A DNA stretch of 10,691 bases from positions 1-10,691 of the forward strand of contig JAUTXM010000279.1 of assembly GCA_030838025.1 (NCBI GenBank), in the 5' to 3' direction. This document shows, one piece after another, positions 1-6,471 of the stretch (positions are counted from its first letter, which is position 1; the number at the start of each line of letters is the position of its first letter). The translations under genes and the position numbers were made by a program. The notes under the pieces are model-generated. The model did not search any database and had not been told where the DNA came from. It saw only the letters and a list, made by a program, of their open reading frames with translations. This stretch comes from Acidimicrobiaceae bacterium. Its GTDB lineage: Bacteria; Actinomycetota; Acidimicrobiia; Acidimicrobiales; Palsa-688.

Positions 1-1
1 G

Positions 2-667
2 GTGGGCACCGTCGCCGTGGCGCCCGACGCGGTCCACCTGGTCGAGACCGAGGAGGATGTGCGGGCGCTCCCTGATCCGGGGACACCGGTCGCGTTCCTC
101 GCCCAGACCACCCTGTCGCTCGACGAGTGGCGCTCGGTCCTGGCGTCGGCCGAGGAACGCTTCCCTGACCTGTGGATGCCCGGCCGCAGCGACCTGTGCT
201 TCGCGACCACGAACCGGCAGGCGGCCCTGAAGGCGATCGCCGGCAAAGCGGACTCGGTGGTCGTCATCGGTTCTCCCAACTCCTCGAACACGCTGGCGCT
301 GGAACGCACCGCTCGCACCGCCGGGTCGCCCCGTGTTATGCGGGTAAACGGTGCCGATGAGCTCCCCGACGACCTTCGGGGCGTGGTCGGCGTCACCGCC
401 GGTGCCTCCGCTCCGGAGGAGTTGGTGCGCTCGGTCATCGAGCGGCTGCATCCCCGTAGGGGCACCACCGAGGTCACCGTGACCGACGAGGACGAGTATT
501 TCCCGCTCCCCCCTGAACTCCGGGAGCTGCTCCGGGCGGTGTCGGCCGCCGCTGCGGTGTCGCTTCTCGCACCCGAGCGGGGCGAGTCGGACGGCGCGGG
601 CGCCGACGCCCTCCCCGAGGACCGCCAAATCGCGGCCAGCGACGTCCTGGACGCCCTGACGCAGTAG
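2..667 (+). CDS. ispH: 4-hydroxy-3-methylbut-2-enyl diphosphate reductase (IspH/LytB), C-terminal part, 5' truncated by window edge
   Basis: IspH is the last enzyme of the MEP isoprenoid pathway; a [4Fe-4S] cluster reduces HMBPP to IPP and DMAPP in the cytoplasm. The frame is open at the left edge, so the N-terminal half, including two of the three cluster cysteines, lies outside. Counting from the first complete codon, I see the AQTTLS motif (34-39, containing the conserved active-site Thr), the third cluster cysteine in DLCFATTNRQ (Cys66), the substrate-binding GSPNSSN (90-96) and GVTAGASAPEE (130-139, with the conserved Ser). These match the E. coli Cys197, Ser225-Ser226-Asn227 and Ser269 regions. 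After the usual C-terminal LPPELRELL there are about 45 further Ala/Glu/Asp-rich residues, longer than the family norm and probably disordered. It converges on urtE. The identification is secure; the true start is not visible. Confidence 0.96.
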   Translation: MGTVAVAPDAVHLVETEEDVRALPDPGTPVAFLAQTTLSLDEWRSVLASAEERFPDLWMPGRSDLCFATTNRQAALKAIAGKADSVVVIGSPNSSNTLALERTARTAGSPRVMRVNGADELPDDLRGVVGVTAGASAPEELVRSVIERLHPRRGTTEVTVTDEDEYFPLPPELRELLRAVSAAAAVSLLAPERGESDGAGADALPEDRQIAASDVLDALTQ

Positions 668-700
668 CGCCCGCGCAACTCGGGTCGGTTGCCAGGTTGG

Positions 701-801
701 CGGCTCCGGCGAAGCGTCGGCCGGCTCCGGCGAAACGTCGGCCGGCTCCGGCGAAGCGTCGGCCGTCCCGGCGAGCGTCCGCCGTCCCGGCGAGCGTCAG
801 A
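701..801. repeat. GC-rich tandem repeats between ispH and urtE (three 21-bp units plus two 19-bp relatives)
   Basis: Three 21-bp units lie head to tail at 701-721, 722-742 and 743-763; they share CGGCTCCGGCGAA and CGTCGGC and differ at one base (GAAG or GAAA). Two related 19-bp units follow at 764-782 and 783-801 and share CGTCCCGGCGAGCGTC. An 8-bp word, GAGCGTCA, is then doubled at 792-807, and its second copy contains the urtE stop codon. GCCGG/CCGGC self-complementarity within the units would allow hairpins on either strand. The gap lies between convergent genes, so a role as a two-way transcription barrier is plausible but is inference. No oligo-T tract follows, so I do not call a classic intrinsic terminator. 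Confidence 0.85.
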
Positions 802-804
802 GCG

Positions 805-1497
805 TCAGAGCGACAGCAGTTGGCGCACCGCTGGCTCGCCGAGCTCCGACGCCGGGCCCGCCCTCGCCACCTCGCCCGCGTCGAGTATCACGTATTGATC
901 CGCCAGCCGGATGGCGAAGTCGAGGTATTGCTCGACCAGCAAGATCGACAGCCCGTCGCGATGCAGACCCACGATGGCCGCCTCGATCTCCAGGATGATC
1001 GACGGCTGGATGCCCTCGGTCGGCTCGTCCAGCAGTAGCAGACGGGGTTGGCCGACCAGCGCCCGGGCAATGGAGAGCTGCTGTTGCTGTCCGCCCGACA
1101 GGAAACCGGCCCGGCGCTTGAGCAAGGGCCGAAGCCGCGGGAACAGGTCCAGGGCGTCGTCGATCGCCGACGCCTTGGCCGCGGTACTGACCTCCCACGC
1201 GACCTGCAGGTTCTCCCACACCGTGAGCTGGCCGAACACTTCATGGCCCTGCGGTACGTAACCGATCCCCGCCTTCACTCGGCGCTCGGGGCGCCAACCC
1301 GTGATATCGCTCCCATCGAAGGTGACCCGCCCCGAGCCGCAGGGCAGGAGGCCCATCAAGGCGTGCAGCAGAGTCGTCTTCCCGACGCCGTTGCGGCCCA
1401 TCACGCATACCAGCGCACGATCGGGGATCTCGAGGGAGACATCGAAGAGAACCCGTGACCGCCCATAGGCGACGTCGATTCCCGACACGGTCAGCAT
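805..1497 (-). CDS. urtE: urea ABC transporter ATP-binding protein UrtE
   Basis: A 230-residue ATPase of the LivF-like branch, the second nucleotide-binding subunit of the urea importer, acting at the inner face of the membrane. Visible motifs are Walker A GRNGVGKTT (34-42), Q-loop Gln83 in GYVPQG, ABC signature LSGGQ (133-137), Walker B LLLLDE (153-158) and the TEGIQPSI stretch (160-167) typical of UrtE. The switch position reads VEQYLDFA (188-195), with Gln where many ABC ATPases have His; this is normal for LivF-type subunits. The start is set by homology (MLTVSGIDVAYG) and by the TGATG junction at 1495-1499, where the urtD stop shares one base with this ATG. The frame stays open much further upstream, but that part lies inside urtD and has no ABC features. 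The gene is last in urtABCDE, and its stop falls inside a small 8-bp duplication. Confidence 0.96.
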   Translation of the reverse strand: MLTVSGIDVAYGRSRVLFDVSLEIPDRALVCVMGRNGVGKTTLLHALMGLLPCGSGRVTFDGSDITGWRPERRVKAGIGYVPQGHEVFGQLTVWENLQVAWEVSTAAKASAIDDALDLFPRLRPLLKRRAGFLSGGQQQQLSIARALVGQPRLLLLDEPTEGIQPSIILEIEAAIVGLHRDGLSILLVEQYLDFAIRLADQYVILDAGEVARAGPASELGEPAVRQLLSL

Positions 1498-2315
1498 CAG
1501 GTCGCATCCGCCGCGTCGGTGCCCTCCGAGCGCGCCTGGGGCGTTCCGGCGGTGACCGCGCCCACCAGCGACGGCGCCCCACGTTCGGATCGTCCGAGAT
1601 ACACCTCCTGGACCATCGGGTTGGCCTGGACCTCGGCCAGCGGACCTTCGCACAGGACCTTGCCTTCGTGCATGACGGTCACCGTGCTGGCGAAGCGGCG
1701 CAGAAAGTCCATGTCGTGTTCGACCACCAGCACAGTTCTCTCCTGAGCGATCTGTCCGAGGAGTGCGCCGGTCCGGGACCGCTCCTGCTTGGTCATCCCC
1801 GCCACCGGCTCGTCGAGGAGCAGCAGCCGTGGTTGCTGGACCAGCAGCATGGCAAGCTCGAGCCATTGCCGCTGACCGTGCGAGAGCACGGCCGCGGGCC
1901 GCTCGGCCAGGCCGTCGAGCTCGACGGTGGCCAGGGCGTGCATCACACCCTCGGCAGGTTGCCGGGCCCGGCGCAGGAGCGAGCTGTACGGCATGCGGAA
2001 CGTGGCCGCCAAGTCGACGTTTTCCAGCACCGTGAGCTGCTCGAACACCGTCGCCGTCTGGAAGGTCCGGCCCACGCCCCGCCGGACGATCTCATGTTCG
2101 CGGCGACCCACCAGCTCGCTGCCCTCGAAACGCACGCTCCCCCCGGCCGGCTTGGTCAGCCCGGTGATCACGTCGATGAGCGTTGTCTTGCCCGCCCCGT
2201 TGGGCCCGATCAGGAACCGGAGCTCCCCTTCGTTCAGTTGGAAGCTGAGGTGGTCGATGGCCCGGAACCCGTCGAAGACCACCTCGAGATCCTCGACCTC
2301 GAGCAGGGCCGTCAT
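1497..2315 (-). CDS. urtD: urea ABC transporter ATP-binding protein UrtD
   Basis: A 272-residue ATPase of the LivG-like branch, partner of UrtE in powering urea import. Motifs: Walker A GPNGAGKTT (37-45), Q-loop Gln86 in GRTFQT, signature LSHGQ (144-148; His in the third place is typical of UrtD), Walker B LLLLDE (164-169), the following PVAGMT, and switch His200 in VEHDMDF. The ATG at 2315-2313 overlaps the urtC stop as ATGA, which supports this start; an open stretch extending to 2450 upstream is the urtC tail read in another frame. The conserved fold ends at VYLGR (238-242). About 30 further residues (243-272), rich in Ala, Gly, Ser and Thr, form a tail beyond the usual C-terminus. Third-position GC resembles its neighbours, so nothing suggests separate transfer. 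Confidence 0.96.
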   Translation of the reverse strand: MTALLEVEDLEVVFDGFRAIDHLSFQLNEGELRFLIGPNGAGKTTLIDVITGLTKPAGGSVRFEGSELVGRREHEIVRRGVGRTFQTATVFEQLTVLENVDLAATFRMPYSSLLRRARQPAEGVMHALATVELDGLAERPAAVLSHGQRQWLELAMLLVQQPRLLLLDEPVAGMTKQERSRTGALLGQIAQERTVLVVEHDMDFLRRFASTVTVMHEGKVLCEGPLAEVQANPMVQEVYLGRSERGAPSLVGAVTAGTPQARSEGTDAADAT

Positions 2316-3481
2316 GGCGCGCCCGTGAGCTCGACCCTCCGGGCGGGCGCGGTTTCCGGCCGCACGGCCGGCACGGCCAGGCCGGTCCGGTCGGTCCCGT
2401 CGGTCCGGCTGGTCCGGCGCCCCAGGACGGCATCGCGACCCTTGCGCCACAACCCGACGAGCCCGCCAGGGGCGTAGACGATCACCAGGACGAACAACGC
2501 CCCCTGGAAGTACAGCCAGCCGGAGGCGAAGTGCTCACTCAGGCCGGTCTTGGCCCAGTTGACCGCGACCGCGCCGATGATCGCCCCGTACAGGGTTCCC
2601 CGGCCGCCCACTGCGACGCCTATCAGCAGCTCGAGCGATGGGACCACGTCGACGAGTGTCGGCGAGATGATGCCGACGACGGGCACGAACAAGGCACCGG
2701 CCAGTCCCGCCAGGGCGGCCGAAAACGCGAAGGCCAGCGTCTTCACCACGAGCGGGTTGTAACCGAGGAATCTGACCCGGTCCTCGCCGTCGCGTACCGC
2801 CACCAGGAGCCGGCCATACCGGCTCTGGACGAGGGCCCGGGCCAGCAGGAACAACCCGAGCAGCGTCCCCGCCACCACGAAATACAGGGACCGCTGGTTG
2901 GCCGGATCGGAGAGCTTGAAGCCGAACAGTTCGTGGAAGTTCGTCAGCCCATTGGTGCCGCCGGTGAGGCCTTGCTCCCCCACCAGCCAGATGGCGAAGG
3001 CGGCGGCGAGCGCCTGGCACAAGATGGCGAAATAGGCTCCCCGCACCCGCTGGCGGAAGATCAGATAGCCGAGCCCCACGGCGACTGCGACCGGGAGAAG
3101 GATGGCGGCCGGCAGCGCCACCCAGGCGTAGCGGAACGGTTTCCAGACCAGTGGGAGTTTTTCCACGCCGCTCCACGACATGAAATCGGGCAAGTGCCCC
3201 GCGCCGGCTTCGTGGAGCTTGAGGTACATGCCCATGGCGTAGCCGCCGATGCCGAAGAACACCCCCTGGCCCAGCGTCAGCATGCCGCCGTAACCCCAAG
3301 CGACATCGATACCGAGGGCGACAATGGCGAAGCACAGGTACTTGCTCAACAGGCTCAACCGGAACGCCGAGAGGGCCAACGGCGCGACCACCAACAACAG
3401 AATCATGGCCAGCCCGAACCCGAGCCACCACCGGCGACTCCGCCGTGGTGCGGCTCGCGGGCCTCGCAGCAGCAGGCTCAT
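2312..3481 (-). CDS. urtC: urea ABC transporter permease UrtC
   Basis: A 389-residue LivM-like membrane permease, one of the two channel-forming subunits of the urea importer. An Arg-rich N-terminus (residues 6-17) precedes the first hydrophobic segment (about 18-38). The LivM-type core follows: GYGGMLTLGQGVFFGIGGYA near 60-80, a VRGAYFAI segment, the LTGGTNGLTN loop, a FLGYNPLVVKTLAFAFSAA coupling segment and GGRGTLYGAIIGA. The last membrane span ends near residue 350. A hydrophilic, Arg/Thr/Pro-rich tail (351-389) follows; part of it (355-366) is encoded by four 9-bp tandem repeats. The ATG overlaps the urtB stop as ATGA (3478-3481), and its own stop overlaps the urtD start in the same way, pointing to translational coupling along the operon. 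Confidence 0.95.
   Translation of the reverse strand: MSLLLRGPRAAPRRSRRWWLGFGLAMILLLVVAPLALSAFRLSLLSKYLCFAIVALGIDVAWGYGGMLTLGQGVFFGIGGYAMGMYLKLHEAGAGHLPDFMSWSGVEKLPLVWKPFRYAWVALPAAILLPVAVAVGLGYLIFRQRVRGAYFAILCQALAAAFAIWLVGEQGLTGGTNGLTNFHELFGFKLSDPANQRSLYFVVAGTLLGLFLLARALVQSRYGRLLVAVRDGEDRVRFLGYNPLVVKTLAFAFSAALAGLAGALFVPVVGIISPTLVDVVPSLELLIGVAVGGRGTLYGAIIGAVAVNWAKTGLSEHFASGWLYFQGALFVLVIVYAPGGLVGLWRKGRDAVLGRRTSRTDGTDRTGLAVPAVRPETAPARRVELTGAP
2384..2419 (-). repeat. four 9-bp in-frame tandem repeats in the urtC tail
   Basis: Read on the + strand, the units are GGTCCGGTC, GGTCCCGTC, GGTCCGGCT and GGTCCGGCG, end to end with no gap. The period is three codons, so copy changes would keep the urtC frame. 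On the coding strand they give RRT-SRT-DGT-DRT (UrtC residues 355-366), in the hydrophilic tail after the last membrane segment. Slippage in a GC-rich, weakly constrained tail is the simplest origin. Confidence 0.85.
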
Positions 3482-4356
3482 TGCAGCGACCTGGTTTTCA
3501 GCACGAATAGTCCCTGCGGCCGGGCTTGGAGGAAGGCCACGATGGCCAGGAACACCACGACGCGGGCGATGCTGGCGTGACTCCAGTACTCCACGTAGGC
3601 CCGCAGCAATCCGAGCCCGATGGCGGCGAGGACCGCTCCCCGCAAGTGGCCGAGCCCGCCCACGACCACCACGAGGAAGGCGTCGATGAGGTAGTTGGAA
3701 CCGAGGGTCGGCCCAACCGATCCGAGCAGCGTGATGCCGACGCCGGCCACGCCCGCCAAGCCCGATCCGATGAAGAACGTGCGCTGGTCGACCGTCGTCG
3801 TCGAGATCCCGCTGCATGCTGCCAGTTGACGGTTTTCCACGACCGCCCGGGTACGCCGGCCTTGAGGCGACCGGGTGAGATAGAACCAGATCGCCGTGAC
3901 CGATACCACCACGATCGCCATGATGAACAGCCGGTTGGCCCCGATCGTGATGCCACCCACGTCGACGCCACCATCGAGCCAGGTCGGCGCCCGGACTTCG
4001 ACGTTGGGGGCGCCGAAGAGGTCCCGGGCCACCTGCTGGAGGATCAGGCTGACCCCCCACGTCACCAGGAGCGTGTCGAGGGGGCGCCCGTACAGGCGGC
4101 GGATCAGAAGCCGCTCGAGCACCAGCCCGATCGCCCCGGCAACCACGAAGGCGACCGGAAGGGCGACGAGGAGGGACTGGTGACCGAGCGGCCCCTGCAA
4201 CATGTAGGCGGTATAGGCACCGGCCATGATGAACTCGCCATGGGCCATGTTGATGACCCGCATCTGGCCAAAGGTGAACGTCAGGCCCAGCGCGATGAGC
4301 AGGAGGACCGCGCTGATGCTCAAGCCGGTGACCAGCTGCGCCAGGGCGACGTGCAT
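3478..4356 (-). CDS. urtB: urea ABC transporter permease UrtB
   Basis: A 292-residue LivH-like permease that pairs with UrtC to form the urea channel. The diagnostic N-terminal motif GQMRVINMAHGEF (30-42) sits after the first membrane helix (about 8-29). Several hydrophobic segments follow, then a coupling region around VENRQLAACSGI and a near C-terminal VVVVGGLGHLRGAVLAA typical of the family. The length fits the LivH-sized form of UrtB; some bacterial homologues carry a long extra N-terminal region, absent here. The ATG at 4356-4354 lies two bases after the urtA stop, with no clear Shine-Dalgarno in between, so translation is probably coupled to urtA. The stop overlaps the urtC start. Confidence 0.95.
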   Translation of the reverse strand: MHVALAQLVTGLSISAVLLLIALGLTFTFGQMRVINMAHGEFIMAGAYTAYMLQGPLGHQSLLVALPVAFVVAGAIGLVLERLLIRRLYGRPLDTLLVTWGVSLILQQVARDLFGAPNVEVRAPTWLDGGVDVGGITIGANRLFIMAIVVVSVTAIWFYLTRSPQGRRTRAVVENRQLAACSGISTTTVDQRTFFIGSGLAGVAGVGITLLGSVGPTLGSNYLIDAFLVVVVGGLGHLRGAVLAAIGLGLLRAYVEYWSHASIARVVVFLAIVAFLQARPQGLFVLKTRSLQ

Positions 4357-4358
4357 GG

Positions 4359-5612
4359 CTAGGAAAGACCCGCGGCCCAGGGGTAGGACTTGAGGAAGGG
4401 ATCGGGCTTGATGGGACCGCCCGAGTTCGCGACCTCATTGATCTGGCCGGTGGCGCTGATGAGGCCGATCCGGGCCGTCTTGGTGATGTGGTGGTTGTCG
4501 CCGTCCACCGTCACCAACCCCTCGGGGGCTTGGTAGGTCAAGCCTGCCATGGCGGCCTTTACCGCTTCCACGTTGGTCGTCCCCGCTTTGGCCACTGCGA
4601 GGGCCCACAGATGGACACCGGTGAACGCGGCTTCCATCGGGTCGTCGACCACCTTGTCGGCGCCGTACTTGGCTTGGTAGGCCTTGACGAACGCAACACT
4701 CTCCGGAGTGTTGGTCGTCTGGTAGTAGTTCCACGACACCAGATCACCCGCCACGACATCGGCGCCAATACCGGCCACTTCCTGCTCGGCCACACTCACC
4801 GAGAGCACCGGCAGCTGCTGAGGTGTGACTTGGGCGCTGCGCAATTGCTTGAAGAAGGCCACGTTGCTATCGCCGTTCAAGGTGTTGAACACCGCCGTGG
4901 GCTTGGCCGCCGTGATCTTGTTGATGATGGTGCCGTATTCCGTCGCCCCGAGCGGCGTGTATTCCTCACCGACAATGTCGATGCCGTTTGCCTTGGCGTA
5001 AGCCTTGATCTCCTTGTTGGCCGTCTTGGGGAAGACGTAGTCGCTGCCCACCAGGAACAGCTTCGTCTTGCCTTGGGCCTTCAGGTAATCGAGGGCGGGC
5101 ACGATCTGCTGGTTCGTGGTTGCACCCATGTAATAGATGTACGGTGACGCCTCCAGGCCCTCATACTGAACGGGATAGAAAAGCAGCGCCTTGTTGCTCT
5201 CGTAGACCGGCAGCATGGCTTTCCGGCTGGCGGAGGTCCACCCGCCGAACACCACCGCCACCTTGTCGACGGAAATGAGCTTCTGCGACTTCTCCGCGAA
5301 GGTGGGCCAGTCGGACTGGCCGTCCTCCACCACAGGCACGACCTGCTTGCCCAAGACACCACCGGCGGCGTTGACCTGATCGATCGCCAGGAGCTCGGCA
5401 TTCTTTACCGTCACTTCGCTGATCGCCATGGTGCCGCTCAGCGAGTGAAGGTCGCCGACCTTGATGGTGTTGCCTGAGACCCCCGGCAGGGCGCCGCCGC
5501 CGGTGGTGGACCCGGTCGTCCCGGTTGAACTGGACTTACTGCCGCAGGCAGCCGCCAATAGGCAGACCCCCAGTGTCGGCGCAAGCAAAATCCTGAACCT
5601 TCGTCCCCGCAT
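4359..5612 (-). CDS. urtA: urea ABC transporter substrate-binding lipoprotein UrtA
   Basis: A 417-residue extracytoplasmic binding protein that captures urea and hands it to UrtBC. The N-terminus is a lipoprotein signal: basic MRGRRFR, hydrophobic core (8-22), then AAAC with Cys23 as the predicted lipidated residue, followed by a Gly/Ser/Thr linker (24-45). The mature part is strongly UrtA-like: IKVGDLHSLSGTMAISE, VVEDGQSDWPTFAEKSQK, FGGWTSASRKAMLPV, YPVQYEGLEASPYIYY, GSDYVFPKTANK, FNTLNGDSNVAFFKQL and DPMEAAFTGVHLW. I chose the ATG at 5612-5610 because it starts the signal peptide and is preceded by a good ribosome site; an earlier in-frame ATG at 5765 would add 51 residues and bury the signal. 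It is the first gene of the operon and divergent from ureA. Its GC content is visibly lower than that of the ure genes. Confidence 0.97.
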   Translation of the reverse strand: MRGRRFRILLAPTLGVCLLAAACGSKSSSTGTTGSTTGGGALPGVSGNTIKVGDLHSLSGTMAISEVTVKNAELLAIDQVNAAGGVLGKQVVPVVEDGQSDWPTFAEKSQKLISVDKVAVVFGGWTSASRKAMLPVYESNKALLFYPVQYEGLEASPYIYYMGATTNQQIVPALDYLKAQGKTKLFLVGSDYVFPKTANKEIKAYAKANGIDIVGEEYTPLGATEYGTIINKITAAKPTAVFNTLNGDSNVAFFKQLRSAQVTPQQLPVLSVSVAEQEVAGIGADVVAGDLVSWNYYQTTNTPESVAFVKAYQAKYGADKVVDDPMEAAFTGVHLWALAVAKAGTTNVEAVKAAMAGLTYQAPEGLVTVDGDNHHITKTARIGLISATGQINEVANSGGPIKPDPFLKSYPWAAGLS

Positions 5613-5616
5613 TCGT

Positions 5617-5624
5617 CCACCCTT
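5617..5624 (-). promoter_or_regulatory. urtA ribosome binding site
   Basis: On the minus strand, AAGGGTGG ends four bases before the ATG at 5612, with the AAGGG core seven bases away. It decides the urtA start in favour of the signal-peptide methionine over the upstream in-frame ATG at 5765. Confidence 0.7.
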
Positions 5625-5731
5625 CGAGAAATTGACAAATCGGGACCCTATGAATCTGGTGTTTCCTGATCGAGTGCCACGTGTATCTGCCGCGTGAACC
5701 GATGATGACGTGAATCTGAAGAGGCGAATAC

Positions 5732-5762
5732 TCGACAGAGAGCCGAAACATTTCCTTAATAT
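5732..5762 (+). promoter_or_regulatory. possible ureA promoter (-35 TCGACA, -10 TAATAT)
   Basis: TCGACA at 5732-5737 matches the TTGACA consensus at five of six bases, and TAATAT at 5757-5762 matches TATAAT at four of six. The 19-bp spacer is longer than the ideal 17. It is in the right orientation, about 57 bases upstream of the ureA start and within the most AT-rich part of the gap. Actinobacterial promoters are often degenerate, so this is only a candidate. Confidence 0.25.
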
Positions 5763-5818
5763 CACAGTTCAGGTTCTCGTAACACGGACCTTCTAACTTG
5801 CGGCCAGGTTATGCAACA

Positions 5819-6121
5819 GTGCGACTGAGCCCGAGTGATGTCGACCGGTTACTGGTATCGATGGCGGCGATCGTCGCCCGGGACCGCCGGGCGCGCGGAG
5901 TCGTACTCAACGCGCCCGAGGCGACCGCCCTGCTCTCGTCGTTCGTGCTGGAAGGGGCGCGCGATGGCCGCAGCGTCGCGGATCTGATGGCGGCCGGACG
6001 GGAGGTACTCACACGTATCGATGTCATGGAAGGCGTCCCTGAGATGTTGCACGAAGTCCAGGTGGAAGCGACGTTTCCCGACGGAACCAAGCTGGTGACC
6101 CTCCACCAGCCGATCCCATGA
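5819..6121 (+). CDS. ureA: urease gamma subunit UreA
   Basis: The smallest of the three structural subunits of nickel urease, which hydrolyses urea to ammonia and carbamate in the cytoplasm. From the GTG at 5819 the product is 100 residues, the usual length for a free UreA, and opens with MRLSPSDVDRLL like its relatives. Conserved stretches are the LNAPEATALLSSFVLEGARDG region, VLTRIDVMEGVPEM and the C-terminal EATFPDGTKLVTLHQPI. A TTG at 5798 in the same frame would add seven residues not seen in the family and has a poorer ribosome site; CAGG at 5805-5808 suits the GTG. The stop overlaps the ureB ATG as ATGA. First gene of ureABCFGD. Confidence 0.95.
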   Translation: MRLSPSDVDRLLVSMAAIVARDRRARGVVLNAPEATALLSSFVLEGARDGRSVADLMAAGREVLTRIDVMEGVPEMLHEVQVEATFPDGTKLVTLHQPIP

Positions 6122-6420
6122 TCCCCGGCGAGGTGGTGGCGGCGCCGGGCGAGATCGAGCTGAACCCGGGCCGGACTCGCCGGGTGTTGCTGGTCGAGAA
6201 CACCGGCGACCGTCCGGTCCAGGTGGGATCGCATTTCCATTTCGCGGAGGTCAACCGGGCGCTGGCCTTCGACCGGGAGCAGGCGCGAGGCTTCCGCCTC
6301 GACGTCCCGGCGGGCACCGGGGTGCGTTTCGAACCCGGCGTGAGCCGGGAGGTCACCCTCGTCAACCTCGCCGGGCGAGGCGTGGTACCGGGCCTGCAGA
6401 TCAAGCCGGCCGTGCCGTGA
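6118..6420 (+). CDS. ureB: urease beta subunit UreB
   Basis: The second structural subunit of urease, 100 residues, close to the usual size for separate UreB proteins. It begins MIPGEVVAAPGEIELNPGR and shows the family marks LVENTGDRPVQVGSHFHFAEVN (residues about 36-57), FRLDVPAGTGVRFEPG and the following VTLVNLAG. The ATG shares ATGA with the ureA stop, indicating coupled translation. Its stop TGA (6418-6420) lies in the first of four 14-bp repeats leading up to ureC, and a GTG at 6417 overlaps it as GTGA. Separate ureA and ureB genes are the common bacterial and actinobacterial arrangement, unlike the fused subunit of Helicobacter. Confidence 0.96.
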   Translation: MIPGEVVAAPGEIELNPGRTRRVLLVENTGDRPVQVGSHFHFAEVNRALAFDREQARGFRLDVPAGTGVRFEPGVSREVTLVNLAGRGVVPGLQIKPAVP

Positions 6421-6471
6421 GGATCCTGCCGTGAGGATCGAGTCGTAAGGATCGAGTCGTGAGGATCGACC
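6416..6471 (+). repeat. four 14-bp tandem repeats carrying the ureC start signal
   Basis: The units are CGTGAGGATCCTGC (6416-6429), CGTGAGGATCGAGT (6430-6443), CGTAAGGATCGAGT (6444-6457) and CGTGAGGATCGACC (6458-6471). Each holds GAGG or AAGG, which can serve as the Shine-Dalgarno for the next unit's GTG eight bases on. The fourth unit contains the real ureC start. The first and second open five-codon mini-frames, 6417-6434 (V-R-I-L-P-stop) and 6431-6448 (V-R-I-E-S-stop). The third has GTA instead of GTG, so it cannot start; it supplies TAA to close the second mini-frame and AAGGAT as ribosome site for ureC. Confidence 0.85.

Larger units (their letters stand above)
5613..5818. promoter_or_regulatory. 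divergent urtA/ureA control region
   Basis: This is the only gap between the two operons, so it must hold the urtABCDE promoter and, most likely, the ureABCFGD promoter. It is clearly more AT-rich than the flanking genes. It contains iterated words resembling CGTGAATCTG: TGAATCTG at 5651-5658, CGTGTATCTG at 5680-5689, CGTGAACC at 5693-5700 and CGTGAATCTG at 5709-5718. A palindromic CACGTG lies at 5678-5683. These are candidate operator elements for an unidentified regulator. No convincing minus-strand promoter for urtA could be picked by eye. Confidence 0.6.

Noticed and set aside
697..1038. Plus-strand open frame starting in the 21-bp repeats
   Set aside because: Its N-terminal peptide repeat comes only from the tandem DNA repeat, and the rest is antisense to urtE. 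No ribosome site is apparent.
1455..3580. Long plus-strand open frames (1455-2477, 2531-3580) opposite urtC, urtD and urtE
   Set aside because: They are antisense shadows rich in His, Gln, Arg and Pro; the minus strand encodes clear ABC ATPases and a permease.
5632..5655. Perfect TTGACA at 5632-5637 as a plus-strand promoter
   Set aside because: No acceptable -10 element lies 16-18 bases downstream; the nearest AT-rich hexamer (5649) is only 11 bases away. It also lies just upstream of urtA, pointing the other way.
5613..5765. Earlier in-frame ATG for urtA at 5765
   Set aside because: It would put 51 polar residues before the lipoprotein signal peptide and cover the control region; the ATG at 5612 has a good ribosome site.
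5767..5783. GlnR-like box upstream of ureA (GTTC and GTAAC half-sites)
   Set aside because: The half-sites are separated by a spacing that does not fit the GTnAC-n6-GnAAC pattern, and only one pair is present. A position-weight scan with a lineage-specific GlnR matrix would be needed to revive it.
5798..5818. TTG at 5798 as the ureA start
   Set aside because: The seven added residues are absent from the family, and the GTG at 5819 gives the standard 100-residue protein beginning MRLSP.
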